A stretch of DNA of 64,000 nt from CAZUMH01 sp964621645 (GTDB lineage Bacteria > Zhuqueibacterota > QNDG01 > JAGLOF01), in assembly GCA_964621645.1 (NCBI GenBank), contig CAZUMH010000005.1, positions 9,414-73,413 on the forward strand, written 5' to 3'. The notes below the pieces were generated by a model. The model was not told the DNA's origin and searched no databases. It saw only the letters and a list, made by a program, of their open reading frames with translations. This document shows, one piece after another, positions 52,766 through 61,259 of the stretch (within the stretch, counting starts at the first letter, position 1; each line of letters starts with the position of its first letter). The position numbers and the translations under genes were made by a program.

Positions 52766-53902
52766 TTAGGCGTTTACCAGCTCATCCACCCGGTCTGTTT
52801 TTTCCCAGGTGAACTCCTTTTCTTCCCTGCCGAAGTGGCCATAGGCCGCCGTCTTCTCAAAAATCGGCCGCCGCAGCTGCAGCCGTTCTATCATCCCGGC
52901 CGGGGTTAAATCGAATACCTTGCGAACCTTGCGTTCCAGTTCCTCATCGGGGACCTTGCCCGTGCCGTTGGTATCGATCAAAACGGAAATCGGCTCAGCC
53001 ACTCCGATGGCATAGGCCAGTTCCACCTCGCATCTGTCCGCCAGTTCGGCGGCCACGATGTTCTTGGCCACCCAGCGGGCCGCATAGGAAGCGGACCGGT
53101 CGACCTTGGTCGCGTCCTTGCCGCTGAAAGCACCGCCGCCGTGGCGTCCGTAGCCGCCGTAGGTATCGACGATGATCTTGCGTCCGGTCAGTCCGGTGTC
53201 ACCGTGGGGGCCTCCCCGCACGAAACGACCGGTGGGATTGATGTGGTAGGCGGCCTCCTGGGCCGTGAGGAGCTCCTCCGGGATCACCGGTTTGATCACC
53301 TTCTCGATGATCTCTTCCCGGATCTGTTTCGAGCTGACATCGTCGTCATGCTGGGCCGCGATGACCACGGCCGGCACCGCCACCGGTATGCCGTCCCGGT
53401 AGAGCACCGTCACCTGGCTCTTGCCGTCGGGCCGCATCCAGGAGATGATGCCCTGGCGCCGCACTTCCGCCAGGCGCATGGTAAGTCCGTGGGCCAGCAT
53501 GATGGGAAGGGGCATCAGTTCCGGCGTTTCCCGGCAGGCGAATCCGAACATCAGTCCCTGATCACCCGCTCCCCTCCTGTCCACTCCCATGGCTATGTCC
53601 GGGGATTGTTCATGAATTGTATTGAGGATGGCGCTGCTCTCGTAATCGAAGCCGTAATGGGGATTGGTGTAGCCGATGCGCATGATCACGTCCCGGACTT
53701 CCTTCTGGATATCGATGTAAGTCTGGGTGGTGATCTCACCGCCCACCAGCACCATCCCGGTGGTCACAAAGGTCTCACAGGCGACACGGCTGGAGGGATC
53801 ATCCTTCAGGGCCGCGTCCAGAATCGCATCGGAAATCTGATCGCATACCTTATCCGGGTGTCCCTCGGTAACCGATTCAGAAGTAAACATCCTTGAAGCC
53901 AT
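52766..53902 (-). CDS. metK: S-adenosylmethionine synthetase
   Basis: This 378-residue MetK makes SAM from methionine and ATP. Motifs: FTSESVTEGHPDKVCDQISD, GAGDQGLMFGFA, GRFVRGGPHGDTGLTGRK and GGGAFSGKDATKVDRS, the last forming the phosphate loop. Length and order are normal. An AAGGAG site lies 8 bp before the ATG. It sits directly upstream of the SAH-hydrolase gene, an expected pairing. Confidence 0.96.
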   Translation of the reverse strand: MASRMFTSESVTEGHPDKVCDQISDAILDAALKDDPSSRVACETFVTTGMVLVGGEITTQTYIDIQKEVRDVIMRIGYTNPHYGFDYESSAILNTIHEQSPDIAMGVDRRGAGDQGLMFGFACRETPELMPLPIMLAHGLTMRLAEVRRQGIISWMRPDGKSQVTVLYRDGIPVAVPAVVIAAQHDDDVSSKQIREEIIEKVIKPVIPEELLTAQEAAYHINPTGRFVRGGPHGDTGLTGRKIIVDTYGGYGRHGGGAFSGKDATKVDRSASYAARWVAKNIVAAELADRCEVELAYAIGVAEPISVLIDTNGTGKVPDEELERKVRKVFDLTPAGMIERLQLRRPIFEKTAAYGHFGREEKEFTWEKTDRVDELVNA

Positions 53903-53935
53903 TATTATTTCTCCTTGTGGTTTTAAAGCTCTATG

Positions 53936-55006
53936 TTAAGAAATTGTTCGCTTTGACATTTCCGCCTTGAGATAATCGATATTCTCGATGCGGACCGGAT
54001 CGACCCGGTACATGATCGCCAGGTAATAACTCATCAGATCGCCCAGATAGACAAGGTAGAGCACCTCCTCCAGAAAGGAATCACCCCGGGCCCGTATCTC
54101 CTGCAGGGATCCCCCGCTTTTTTCGATCACCTCTTTGGTGATATCCATGCGCAGCTGTATCCGCTCATGATCCCGGGAGGTGCGAAGAAGAATCGCCTGA
54201 AGCCTGGAGAAAAATCCCTTGGTATCGGGCAGCTCCTGCCACCCGACGATCTCGTTATGATTCAGCTCCGACAAGGCCTGGGCATAGGCGTGGGTGTCGG
54301 CATTCTCGTTAAACTGGGTCTTCCAGCGCTGTCCCACCGCCTCGATCTGATTGTATGCATAGATGAGGGGCAGATGACCGGCCACTCTCTCGGCAACCTG
54401 CAGCGGCAGGTTGTCGTTCGACTCGGGATCCTTCCAGGTCTCCTGCAGTGCTTCCAGACGATCGCAGACGGAAAAAAGCGCCTCTTTGCTGACAGTGCCG
54501 GGCATGGCTCCGGCAACCATGGCCAGCAGCGCTCCCAGGCTGAATCCCAGCGCGGCTCGGGGAGGATAGCCTCCCGGCAGTACGGCCAGGCCCGCCTTGC
54601 TCTCCCGCGCGATATCGCCAACCTTCCCTCCCGAGGTAATGGCGACGAAAGGACATCCCATTTGCCGCGCTTCCGACAGTGAGGAAAGGGTCTCCTCTGT
54701 ATTGCCCGAATAGCTGGAGATGATGCAGAATGAGTTGCGGCTGGCCAGGGGTGGCAGGATGTAATCCCGGTTGACCAGGAAAGGAAATTTCAGCTCCGGG
54801 CCGGCCAGAACCCGCAGCAGATCGCCTGAAATGGCCGAACCTCCCATGCCGCAGAAGACGACGGCATCATGCTCCTTCGGATTGATCCGCACCCCAGCCT
54901 CGGCGGCGATCTTCCAGCCCTGCCGCAGCTGTTCCGGCAGCCCCGCCAGTTTATCCAGCATGTTGGTGGAATCTATCCGCTCCATTGCTTTTCGATCTAT
55001 TTTCAT
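53936..55006 (-). CDS. Bifunctional phosphoglucose/phosphomannose isomerase
   Basis: This 356-residue protein of the SIS-domain PGI/PMI type has FCGMGGSAISGDLLR and IISSYSGNTEETLSS for sugar-phosphate binding and a C-terminal half with LNHNEIVGWQE carrying catalytic His/Glu. It interconverts Glc-6-P or Man-6-P with Fru-6-P. Three bases separate it from the HPr gene, a strong hint of co-translation. This short family replaces classical PGI in many archaea and bacteria. Confidence 0.88.
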   Translation of the reverse strand: MKIDRKAMERIDSTNMLDKLAGLPEQLRQGWKIAAEAGVRINPKEHDAVVFCGMGGSAISGDLLRVLAGPELKFPFLVNRDYILPPLASRNSFCIISSYSGNTEETLSSLSEARQMGCPFVAITSGGKVGDIARESKAGLAVLPGGYPPRAALGFSLGALLAMVAGAMPGTVSKEALFSVCDRLEALQETWKDPESNDNLPLQVAERVAGHLPLIYAYNQIEAVGQRWKTQFNENADTHAYAQALSELNHNEIVGWQELPDTKGFFSRLQAILLRTSRDHERIQLRMDITKEVIEKSGGSLQEIRARGDSFLEEVLYLVYLGDLMSYYLAIMYRVDPVRIENIDYLKAEMSKRTIS

Positions 55007-55009
55007 CCT

Positions 55010-55276
55010 TTATCCCTCATCCATATCTGTCGCCAGGAAATCCACCAGGACCTGAGCCAGTTCGACTTCATCTTTACCATTCGTCTTCAGGGTGATCTCA
55101 TCCCCCTTTTCGGCGGCCAGCATAAGCACTCCCATGATGCTCTTCCCGTTCACGTCCACCCCGTCCTTGATCAGGGTGACATCCGCTGAATAGCGTGAGG
55201 CTATTTCCACGAATTTAGCCGCTGGCCTGGCGTGCAGTCCATACTTGTTCTTGATAATGAGCAATTTTTCCTGCAT
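55010..55276 (-). CDS. HPr phosphocarrier protein
   Basis: This 88-residue HPr has the phospho-acceptor His15 in KYGLHARPAAKF and the regulatory Ser46 in NGKSIMGVL. Both fall at canonical numbers only if the second of two adjacent ATGs is the start, and GGGGAG is then 7 bp upstream. Ser46 is the site used by HPr kinase where that enzyme exists. No enzyme I or sugar permease is in the window. The only other PTS part is the EIIA domain fused to the antiporter at 27-29 kb. Confidence 0.93.
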   Translation of the reverse strand: MQEKLLIIKNKYGLHARPAAKFVEIASRYSADVTLIKDGVDVNGKSIMGVLMLAAEKGDEITLKTNGKDEVELAQVLVDFLATDMDEG

Positions 55277-55335
55277 CATCTATCTCCCCAGAGATTCTCA
55301 TAGTTCAGCTCAATACTCGAATTCCGTTCCATTCC

Positions 55336-58300
55336 CTACCCGGCGGCCTCCGCCTCGACTTCGTCGTCCTTGAAATGCGCCGACACGATCTTGGACACTC
55401 CCTCCTCTTCCATGGTGACCCCGTAGAGGGTCTTGGCCGCCTTCATGGTCATCTTGTTATGGGTCACAATAATAAACTGGGTCTTCTCGGCGAATTCGGT
55501 CAGCACGCTGGTGAACCGGTCCACATTGGCGTCATCAAGGGGCGCGTCGATCTCATCCAGAATGCAGAACGGACTGGGCTTCACCTGATAGAGCGCGAAA
55601 AGGAGCGAGATAGCGGTAAGGGCGCGCTCCCCGCCGGAGAGCAGGCTGAGATCCCGGAAGTGTTTCCCCGCCGGCCGGGCGATGATTTCAATCTGGGCCT
55701 CCAGGGGATCTTCATCCGGCGGCAGCCGCAGATCCGCTTCGCCGCCGCGGAAAAAACGTTTGAAGGTTTCCTGAAAATTTTCCCGCACTTCGGCGAAAAT
55801 CTCTTCAAACCGCTCCCGGGCCGTTTTGTTTATCTTCTTAATCGTTTCTTTCAGTGTCTCTTCCGCGGAAAGGAGATCGTCCCGCTGCTGAGTAAGGAAT
55901 TGCAGCCGTTCGTTTTCCCGCTCGTACTCCTCCAGGGCCATCAGGTTGACGCCCCCCAGGGACTTCATCCTCTGCCGGGTCGATTCTATCTGCTGCTCCA
56001 TCTCATCCAGATCCACCGCTTCCTCCGGCGGCGCCACCTTGCTGATGTCGACCTCATACTCTTCGTAGAGCCGTTCCCGCAGGCTGGTGGCCTTGTGATC
56101 GAGCTCGGCGATGTTCATTTCCAAACGGTGCAGGGACTCGGCCGCTTCCTCCCGGTCCCGCCGGACCTGACGCACATCCTTTTCCTGCCGCTGCACCGTC
56201 TCCTGCAGTTCCTGATAAATGCTTTCTTTGTCCTCGATATGTTTTTCCTGGGATTCCTTGCTGCTGTATTCCTCTTTCAGCGCCTCTTCGTTTTCCCGGA
56301 CCGAGGTCCGGCGCTGTTCTATCTCTTCCCCGGCGGTTTCGATCTCTTCCCGCCGCTGTTTCCGGGTTTCTATTATTTCAGTGATGAGCTGCTGGCAGCG
56401 CTCGATATCGAAATCAAGATTCTTGGCATCCCCCCGCAAGCGCACCATGGTCAGGTTGAGGTGGTGCACCTCCTCCCCCAATGCTTCCTCCTCCTCCTCC
56501 AGCCGGTCCACCTCGGACTGGATCTGGCCCGTGGCCATCTCGATCTTTTCCCGGTCATCGGTAAGCTTCTCCACGCGGGGGCGGATTTCCTCCAGGGCTT
56601 CCTTTCCCTTTTCTATTTCCTGCAGCAGGTGCTGGCGCTCCCGCCGGTTGCGCTCCAGACCCTCCTCCGCCTTTCTATCCTCATAGGCGACCTGGGCCTG
56701 CTCTTTTTCCGCCTCCATTCTTTCCTGTTCGACGCGGGAGAGCTTCGTCTCCAGTTTCTGGCGTTCGGCCGTCAGACCGCTGAGCCGCTGCTCATCTTTC
56801 TGCAGTTTATCGGCGGCCGTTTCAAGATATTTCTGGAGTGTGCTTCTCTGGCTCCCGTATTCTTTCAGACGGGCCTGGCGCCCCACCATGCCGCCCTGGT
56901 ACTCCCCGCCGTCACCGCTCTGCTGTACCGTGGCGGGCGTGACCAGCTCTCCCGACAGGGTGGCGATTCGCACTCCCCTGGCCAGGATCTCGGCCGGTAT
57001 CCCGCGTGCCGCCTTCAGATCGGGCACCACCAGAAGATCTCCCAGGAGGTATGAGACCACCGGCTTCACTTCGGCGCCGCAGCTGACCAGTTCGTCCCCC
57101 CAGCCTACTGTATTCAGCTCCTTGGGAAGCGACGGCTTGTCTGGGCTTTTCAGGGTCTGTTTCACCCGGTCCAGACAGATGAGCGTCACTTTGCCGCCGC
57201 CGCTGCGGTTTAGGCTTTTCAGAGAGGCATAGGCCGCTTCCGTGTTTTTGGCAAGCAGGTAACGGGCCGCATCGCCCAAAGCCGCCTCCACAGCGGCCTG
57301 GTGGGCCGCCTCGGTATCGATTAAATCCACCACCGCACCCAGTATTCCCGCCGGTTTATCTTTTAAAAGCTTGCGGGCGCCGTCCGTCAGGCCCTCGCCG
57401 CTTTCGATGACATTTTTCAGGAAGGCAATGCGCCCGTCCAGCAGTTCCAGTTCACTCTTTTTCTGATAGCGCTCTTCCCGGGACTTCTCCAGCGCCCGGC
57501 GCAGGGATTCTTCCTGTCCCCTGGCGTTCTCCAGACCCTTGAGGATCTTTTCCCGCTCCTCTCCGATTGTGCGGCCCTTGCCGTCCACCTCTTTGCGCTT
57601 CTCACCGACCTGCTGCTGCATTCGCTTGAACTCGCCGTCTTCCTGGTCGAGTCGTTCCAGCTGGCCCTGGTAGTTGTCGATCCGGGCCCGCAGGGTTGTT
57701 TCCTCGTTGCTCAGGCGGCTGGTCTCTTCCAGGCAGCCGATGATCTCTTTCTTCTTGGCGTTGAGGTCGAGCCGTTTCAGATTGAGGCCCTGCTGGAAGA
57801 CTTCCAGCTCCTTCTTCTTGTTGTTGAAGATGCGTCCGTTGCTGGCGATTTTGACCTGAAGCGCCTCCCGGTCGCGGCGGGTGGCCTCCAGGTGATTCTG
57901 CTGCTCTTCCTCCCGCTTGGCCAGATCCTCCAGTTCCTTGCCTCCCCGCTCGATCCTCTCCTTCAGGGAGTGAATGCGCTCCTGCCCGACGCGGATATCG
58001 CCTTCGCGACGGTGGATCTGGGAGACGAGGCCGGCCAGCTTTCCTCGCTCCGCCACCAGCACCTTTTCCTGTTCCAGCAGTTCGGCCTTTCTGGCTTCCA
58101 GATCAGCCTCTTCCTTGCTGATCTCCGTGGTGCGGCCCTCTTTGGTGGCCTTGAGGCCTTTCAGCTCCTCCCGCAGCGGCTTGATCTCGTCCCGCAGCCG
58201 GGTGAAGATGATGCTGCCCCGCCGCAGCTCCAGTTCCTTGACCCTTTCCTCCAGGGTCTTGTAGCGCCGGGCCCGATGCACCTGGCGATTGAGGGAGTTG

Positions 58301-58905
58301 ACGTTCCGCTGCACCTCCTTGATAATATCGCTGACCCGCAGCAGATCATTCTGGGTGGCGTCGAGTTTTCGCAGGGCCGCCCGCAGCCGGTATTTGTATT
58401 TGGTGACTCCTGCCGCCTCTTCCAGGAGCTTGCGCCGGTCTTCCGCCTTGTCGCTGAGGATATCCTCCACCATCTTCAGTTCGATGACCGAATAGGCGTC
58501 GGCGCCGATGCCGGTATCCATCAGCAAATCCTTGATGTCCTTGAGACGGACAGCTGTCTTGTTGAGCAGGTACTCACTTTCACCGGACCGGTAGAGCCGG
58601 CGGGTGACGACCACTTCGTTGTAGTCAATGGGGAGGATGTGATCCGAATTGTCGAAGGTGATGGAGACTTCGGCCATACCCAGCGGCTTGGAGGACCGGG
58701 CCCCGCCGAAGATAACGTTCTCCATGCGGTCGGTACGCAGAATGGAGGCCCGCTGTTCGCCCAGCCCCCACCTGATGGCATCGACTATATTGGTCTTGCC
58801 GCAGCCGTTGGGACCGACCACCGAGGTTATTTTGCCGTCAAATTTCAGTTCAATCTTCTTGGCGAAGGACTTGAAACCGTGGACCTGTATGCGGGATAAG
58901 ATCAT
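55336..58905 (-). CDS. smc: Chromosome segregation protein SMC
   Basis: This 1189-residue SMC ATPase has an N-terminal Walker A VGPNGCGKTNIVDAIRW (near residue 32), a long coiled coil and a hinge around 515-650 (AGILGAVVDLIDTEAAHQ, SGGGKVTLICLD). A second coiled coil precedes a C-terminal head with signature LSGGERALTAISLL and Walker B PFCILDEIDAPLDDANVDRF. It compacts and segregates the chromosome, normally with ScpA/ScpB, which are not in the window. It heads the minus-strand run, behind a good promoter. Confidence 0.96.
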   Translation of the reverse strand: MILSRIQVHGFKSFAKKIELKFDGKITSVVGPNGCGKTNIVDAIRWGLGEQRASILRTDRMENVIFGGARSSKPLGMAEVSITFDNSDHILPIDYNEVVVTRRLYRSGESEYLLNKTAVRLKDIKDLLMDTGIGADAYSVIELKMVEDILSDKAEDRRKLLEEAAGVTKYKYRLRAALRKLDATQNDLLRVSDIIKEVQRNVNSLNRQVHRARRYKTLEERVKELELRRGSIIFTRLRDEIKPLREELKGLKATKEGRTTEISKEEADLEARKAELLEQEKVLVAERGKLAGLVSQIHRREGDIRVGQERIHSLKERIERGGKELEDLAKREEEQQNHLEATRRDREALQVKIASNGRIFNNKKKELEVFQQGLNLKRLDLNAKKKEIIGCLEETSRLSNEETTLRARIDNYQGQLERLDQEDGEFKRMQQQVGEKRKEVDGKGRTIGEEREKILKGLENARGQEESLRRALEKSREERYQKKSELELLDGRIAFLKNVIESGEGLTDGARKLLKDKPAGILGAVVDLIDTEAAHQAAVEAALGDAARYLLAKNTEAAYASLKSLNRSGGGKVTLICLDRVKQTLKSPDKPSLPKELNTVGWGDELVSCGAEVKPVVSYLLGDLLVVPDLKAARGIPAEILARGVRIATLSGELVTPATVQQSGDGGEYQGGMVGRQARLKEYGSQRSTLQKYLETAADKLQKDEQRLSGLTAERQKLETKLSRVEQERMEAEKEQAQVAYEDRKAEEGLERNRRERQHLLQEIEKGKEALEEIRPRVEKLTDDREKIEMATGQIQSEVDRLEEEEEALGEEVHHLNLTMVRLRGDAKNLDFDIERCQQLITEIIETRKQRREEIETAGEEIEQRRTSVRENEEALKEEYSSKESQEKHIEDKESIYQELQETVQRQEKDVRQVRRDREEAAESLHRLEMNIAELDHKATSLRERLYEEYEVDISKVAPPEEAVDLDEMEQQIESTRQRMKSLGGVNLMALEEYERENERLQFLTQQRDDLLSAEETLKETIKKINKTARERFEEIFAEVRENFQETFKRFFRGGEADLRLPPDEDPLEAQIEIIARPAGKHFRDLSLLSGGERALTAISLLFALYQVKPSPFCILDEIDAPLDDANVDRFTSVLTEFAEKTQFIIVTHNKMTMKAAKTLYGVTMEEEGVSKIVSAHFKDDEVEAEAAG

Positions 58906-58995
58906 CCTCTCTTGAGCCTCTCGTGCGACATTAAAAATGCCCCATAATAGTCTTGGGGCGAGCCATAACCTATTGCTATTATGAGATTAACTGTT

Positions 58996-59024
58996 AATAT
59001 ACCGAATAGAAAAAAAGTAGTCAA
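58996..59024 (-). promoter_or_regulatory. Sigma70-like promoter for smc
   Basis: On the minus strand TTGACT is followed after 17 bp by TATATT, with a T-rich spacer. The -10 box ends about 90 bp upstream of the smc start codon. This is the best promoter match in the window. Confidence 0.65.
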
Positions 59025-59096
59025 GGGAAATAACGCCTCCCACAATAGAAAGATCCTTTCGGCGTCCGCATGCTTGACCTAGACTGTATCATAAGA

Positions 59097-59463
59097 ATCA
59101 TTTACAGAAACGTTGCTACCAAGGGGAAATATACCTCATTTCGGGCCGGCCTCCGGCTCGAAGGCGCGGCTGCTGTGTTATATACCGCAAAACATCCCGC
59201 GCCAGAAAAGGGGCCGGAGTGAAAACGAAATCAATCGACGGCCCGGCTCCTTTCCGGGCCGCCGCATAAAGAGAAACGATGCCTCCTGGGGCCGGGGAAG
59301 GGATATAGCGACATTAAGAATGGGAACACACACGAAAAACCCATTCAGCCGCGCCAGGGGTTTTTGGTCCTTTTTGCCCCGTTAAAAAGGACAATCCATT
59401 CTCACCCCTGGATGAATAAGCCATTCATGGCGCGCCCGGAATGAATATGCCGGGCGATCGGGA
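59097..59463. repeat. Structured ~350-bp repeat, copy A
   Basis: It aligns along its length with copy B near 60.6-61.0 kb, sharing CCTCATTTCGGGCC, GCGCGGCTGCTG, ACCGCAAAACA, TTCAGCCGCGCC and GGCGATCGG in the same order, with many scattered differences. It contains a foldback at TTCGGGCCGG/CCGGCTCGAA, a hairpin GTCCTTTTT/AAAAAGGAC (59367-59392) and a terminal palindrome CGCCCGG/CCGGGCG (59433-59456). Several stem differences from copy B are compensated on the opposite arm. Confidence 0.7.
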
Positions 59464-59489
59464 AACGGGATGCTCTTAGGATCCGCGTT

Positions 59490-59519
59490 AAAAAAACCCC
59501 CGGGCAAACTACCCGGGGG
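59490..59519 (-). terminator. Rho-independent terminator of the lipoprotein gene
   Basis: Stem CCCCCGGG/CCCGGGGG (8 bp, perfect) with a 7-nt loop, followed on the minus strand by seven T, about 50 bp after the lipoprotein stop codon. Confidence 0.88.
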
Positions 59520-59571
59520 ACAGGAGGAGGAGAATCGGTTTTATGGATTGAGACGATAAGGAGCGAACTGC

Positions 59572-60459
59572 TCAGATAATTTCTCCCTTCTTGGGATCAC
59601 TTGTGAACTGCTCTCCGCCGACATTGATGTCGGCCTCGCCGTTGCCCAGCTGAATGTCAATATCACGGTCCACCGTACGATACCAGGTCTCTCCGTTGAT
59701 AATCAGCTGCATATCGGCGTGGAAGGTGCCGCTGATGGATCCCGAAACCTTCCGGGAAAGATCTCTGCGGCTGCCCCGCGGGCCCGTGACATCGGTAAGG
59801 TCGAGGTTGAGGGAATGATCGGAAATGCGCATGCCGTTCAGCCTGAAAATGGAATCCAGCGCGGCGCGCTGGAAAGTGCCGTTCACGGTGATCATATCCG
59901 TGTTGGTATTGGCGGCCACCCAGGCCCCGCTGATGGATTTCAGCTGGTGGGAGCGCCGGGGCGTGTGAAATTCACCCGTTCCGGTGATGATGTTAAAAGC
60001 GATGGAATAGGCGGTATCACCGTCCGTGATGTAGAATTTCTGGGCGATACCGTCCTGGTTGCGGTACTGGTGGGTGAAGGTGCGGCTCCAGGTGCCCCAG
60101 ATGCTGTCGCCCGGCGTTCCTTCCTGCCGTTCGACCATCACGGTCCAGGTCTTGCTGAGCGAGTCATAGGTCACTGTTTTGGTCTGGATGATATTCGGAT
60201 CGATCTCTTTGGCCAGACCCTGGGCTCCCTGGGGAGTGGCCAGAATCATGAGGTCACCCACCTGATCGAGGGCTCCGCCGCCGTCTTCTCCGATGGCGCC
60301 GGCCACGGAAAGGGCCACATCCTGGTTATCCACGGACGGGACATTCGTCCCCTCATCCAGCGCGACGATGGTTTCCTTCTGACAGCCCGTGACCAGCAGC
60401 ATCAGCAGGGCCGCCGCCAGCAGAAAGAGAATAGTCAGGTTAGAAGTTCTGATTTTCAT
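59572..60459 (-). CDS. Lipoprotein of unknown function
   Basis: This 295-residue protein has a lipoprotein signal (LLVTGC). I do not recognise the family. The mature part is Thr/Ser/Asp-rich and predicted mainly beta: a short disordered stretch (DEGTNVPSVDN), a hydrophobic ALSVAGAIG segment and then beta-strand repeats (GSISGTFHADMQLIING, LGNGEADINVGG). It is probably anchored at the cell surface or outer membrane. GGAGGG lies before the ATG; a GTG just ahead is an alternative. It is a single gene with its own terminator, flanked on both sides by copies of the structured repeat. Confidence 0.7.
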   Translation of the reverse strand: MKIRTSNLTILFLLAAALLMLLVTGCQKETIVALDEGTNVPSVDNQDVALSVAGAIGEDGGGALDQVGDLMILATPQGAQGLAKEIDPNIIQTKTVTYDSLSKTWTVMVERQEGTPGDSIWGTWSRTFTHQYRNQDGIAQKFYITDGDTAYSIAFNIITGTGEFHTPRRSHQLKSISGAWVAANTNTDMITVNGTFQRAALDSIFRLNGMRISDHSLNLDLTDVTGPRGSRRDLSRKVSGSISGTFHADMQLIINGETWYRTVDRDIDIQLGNGEADINVGGEQFTSDPKKGEII

Positions 60460-60462
60460 CAC

Positions 60463-60972
60463 ATCCCTCCGTTTATTTTTTGTTTCGGATTAAGCGTCGT
60501 TACACAGGGTAAACGGAGGGAGCGGGAATTTATTGTGCGGAATTTTTATTTCTTCTTCCTAAAACATTAATGCCGGATCCAGCGCCTCGTAACTTTCATC
60601 ACCCGGGATCTTCGCCCTTGGTGGGACCATTGATAAAAACCGTCGCCATCAAGAGAAAATACGCCTCATTTCGGGCCCGCTTCCGGCCCGAAAGCGCGGC
60701 TGCTGCCTTTTCACCGCAAAACACCCCACACCGGAACAGGGGCCGGCTCATTATCGGGCCGCCGCGGTGAGAGAAATGCAGCGTCCGGAGTAGGGAGGGG
60801 ACATAGATACACAAAGAAAGGGAACGCAAATGCAGAAACCGTTCAGCCGCGCCGGGGTTTTTTGGTTCTTTTTGCCCCGTCAAAAAGAACACCCTATGCT
60901 CACCCTGGGATGGATAACCCATTCATTGCGCGCCCAGGATGGATATCCTGGGCGATCGGCAGGGTCCGCATC
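60463..60972. other. Intergenic region holding structured repeat copy B
   Basis: The first ~165 bp, AT-rich, should contain the promoter of the lipoprotein gene, but no clear -35/-10 pair stands out. The remainder is repeat copy B. Short open frames across the repeat lack ribosome binding sites and are not called. Confidence 0.5.
60627..60960. repeat. Structured ~350-bp repeat, copy B
   Basis: This is the same module as copy A and has the same orientation. Its foldback is TTCGGGCC/GGCCCGAA, its T-run hairpin is GTTCTTTTTG/CAAAAAGAAC (60865-60890) and its terminal palindrome is CGCCCAGGAT/ATCCTGGGCG with loop GGAT (60931-60954). That terminal palindrome is identical to the ones bracketing the transposase gene at 62.5-63.1 kb. 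GC-rich sequence stops sharply just beyond it, where the AT-rich cluster begins. Confidence 0.7.
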
Positions 60973-61242
60973 TCAAATTACTATAAATAGCAATCCGCAA
61001 TGATAAGTAACCTCACCGACAACTCCACCCGGAAACTCTACTTTTACTTTCACATCACAAGGTAACGCGCCCGGCAAACAACCGCCATTGACGCATATTT
61101 GAAACTTATCTGGTTCCTGCATAATAGAAGTACCGGCACTCGATCTATCTACAAAATTCGTTATCATCATTAACGAATTGACAATAACTAAAAGAATCCC
61201 GATTGCTATCTTGTGTTTCATTTTTAATGCTCTTAACAACAT
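60973..61242 (-). CDS. Small exported Cys-containing peptide (NVEALA-like context)
   Basis: This 89-residue product starts at an ATG with AAGGAGG 6 bp upstream, so it is very probably expressed. It has a hydrophobic N-terminal segment (IAIGILLVIVNSLMMI) serving as signal or anchor. The short mature part has four Cys (FQICVNGGCLPGALPCD and YHCG) and a beta-rich tail. In Bacteroidetes, short exported peptides of the NVEALA group lie beside six-bladed beta-propeller genes as here, but the sequence match is loose. It lies 17 bp after the propeller gene. Confidence 0.6.
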   Translation of the reverse strand: MLLRALKMKHKIAIGILLVIVNSLMMITNFVDRSSAGTSIMQEPDKFQICVNGGCLPGALPCDVKVKVEFPGGVVGEVTYHCGLLFIVI

Positions 61243-61259
61243 ATCTTCCCTCCTTTTGG

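Larger units (their letters stand above)
58906..59571. other. Intergenic region holding the SMC promoter and structured repeat copy A
   Basis: This 666-bp region contains a minus-strand promoter, repeat copy A and a terminator, each listed separately. A weak 6-bp hairpin lies at 58942-58962 in the SMC leader. Open frames inside the repeat have no ribosome binding sites and no family resemblance, so I call no gene here. Confidence 0.6.

Noticed and set aside
58942..58962. Hairpin GCCCCA/TGGGGC in the smc leader
   Set aside because: Only 6 bp with a 9-nt loop and no second layer; too weak to call a riboswitch or attenuator.
59113..59385. Open frames inside repeat copies A and B (also 60570-60770 and 60599-60922)
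   Set aside because: No ribosome binding sites, no resemblance to known families, and the two copies do not preserve a common reading frame.
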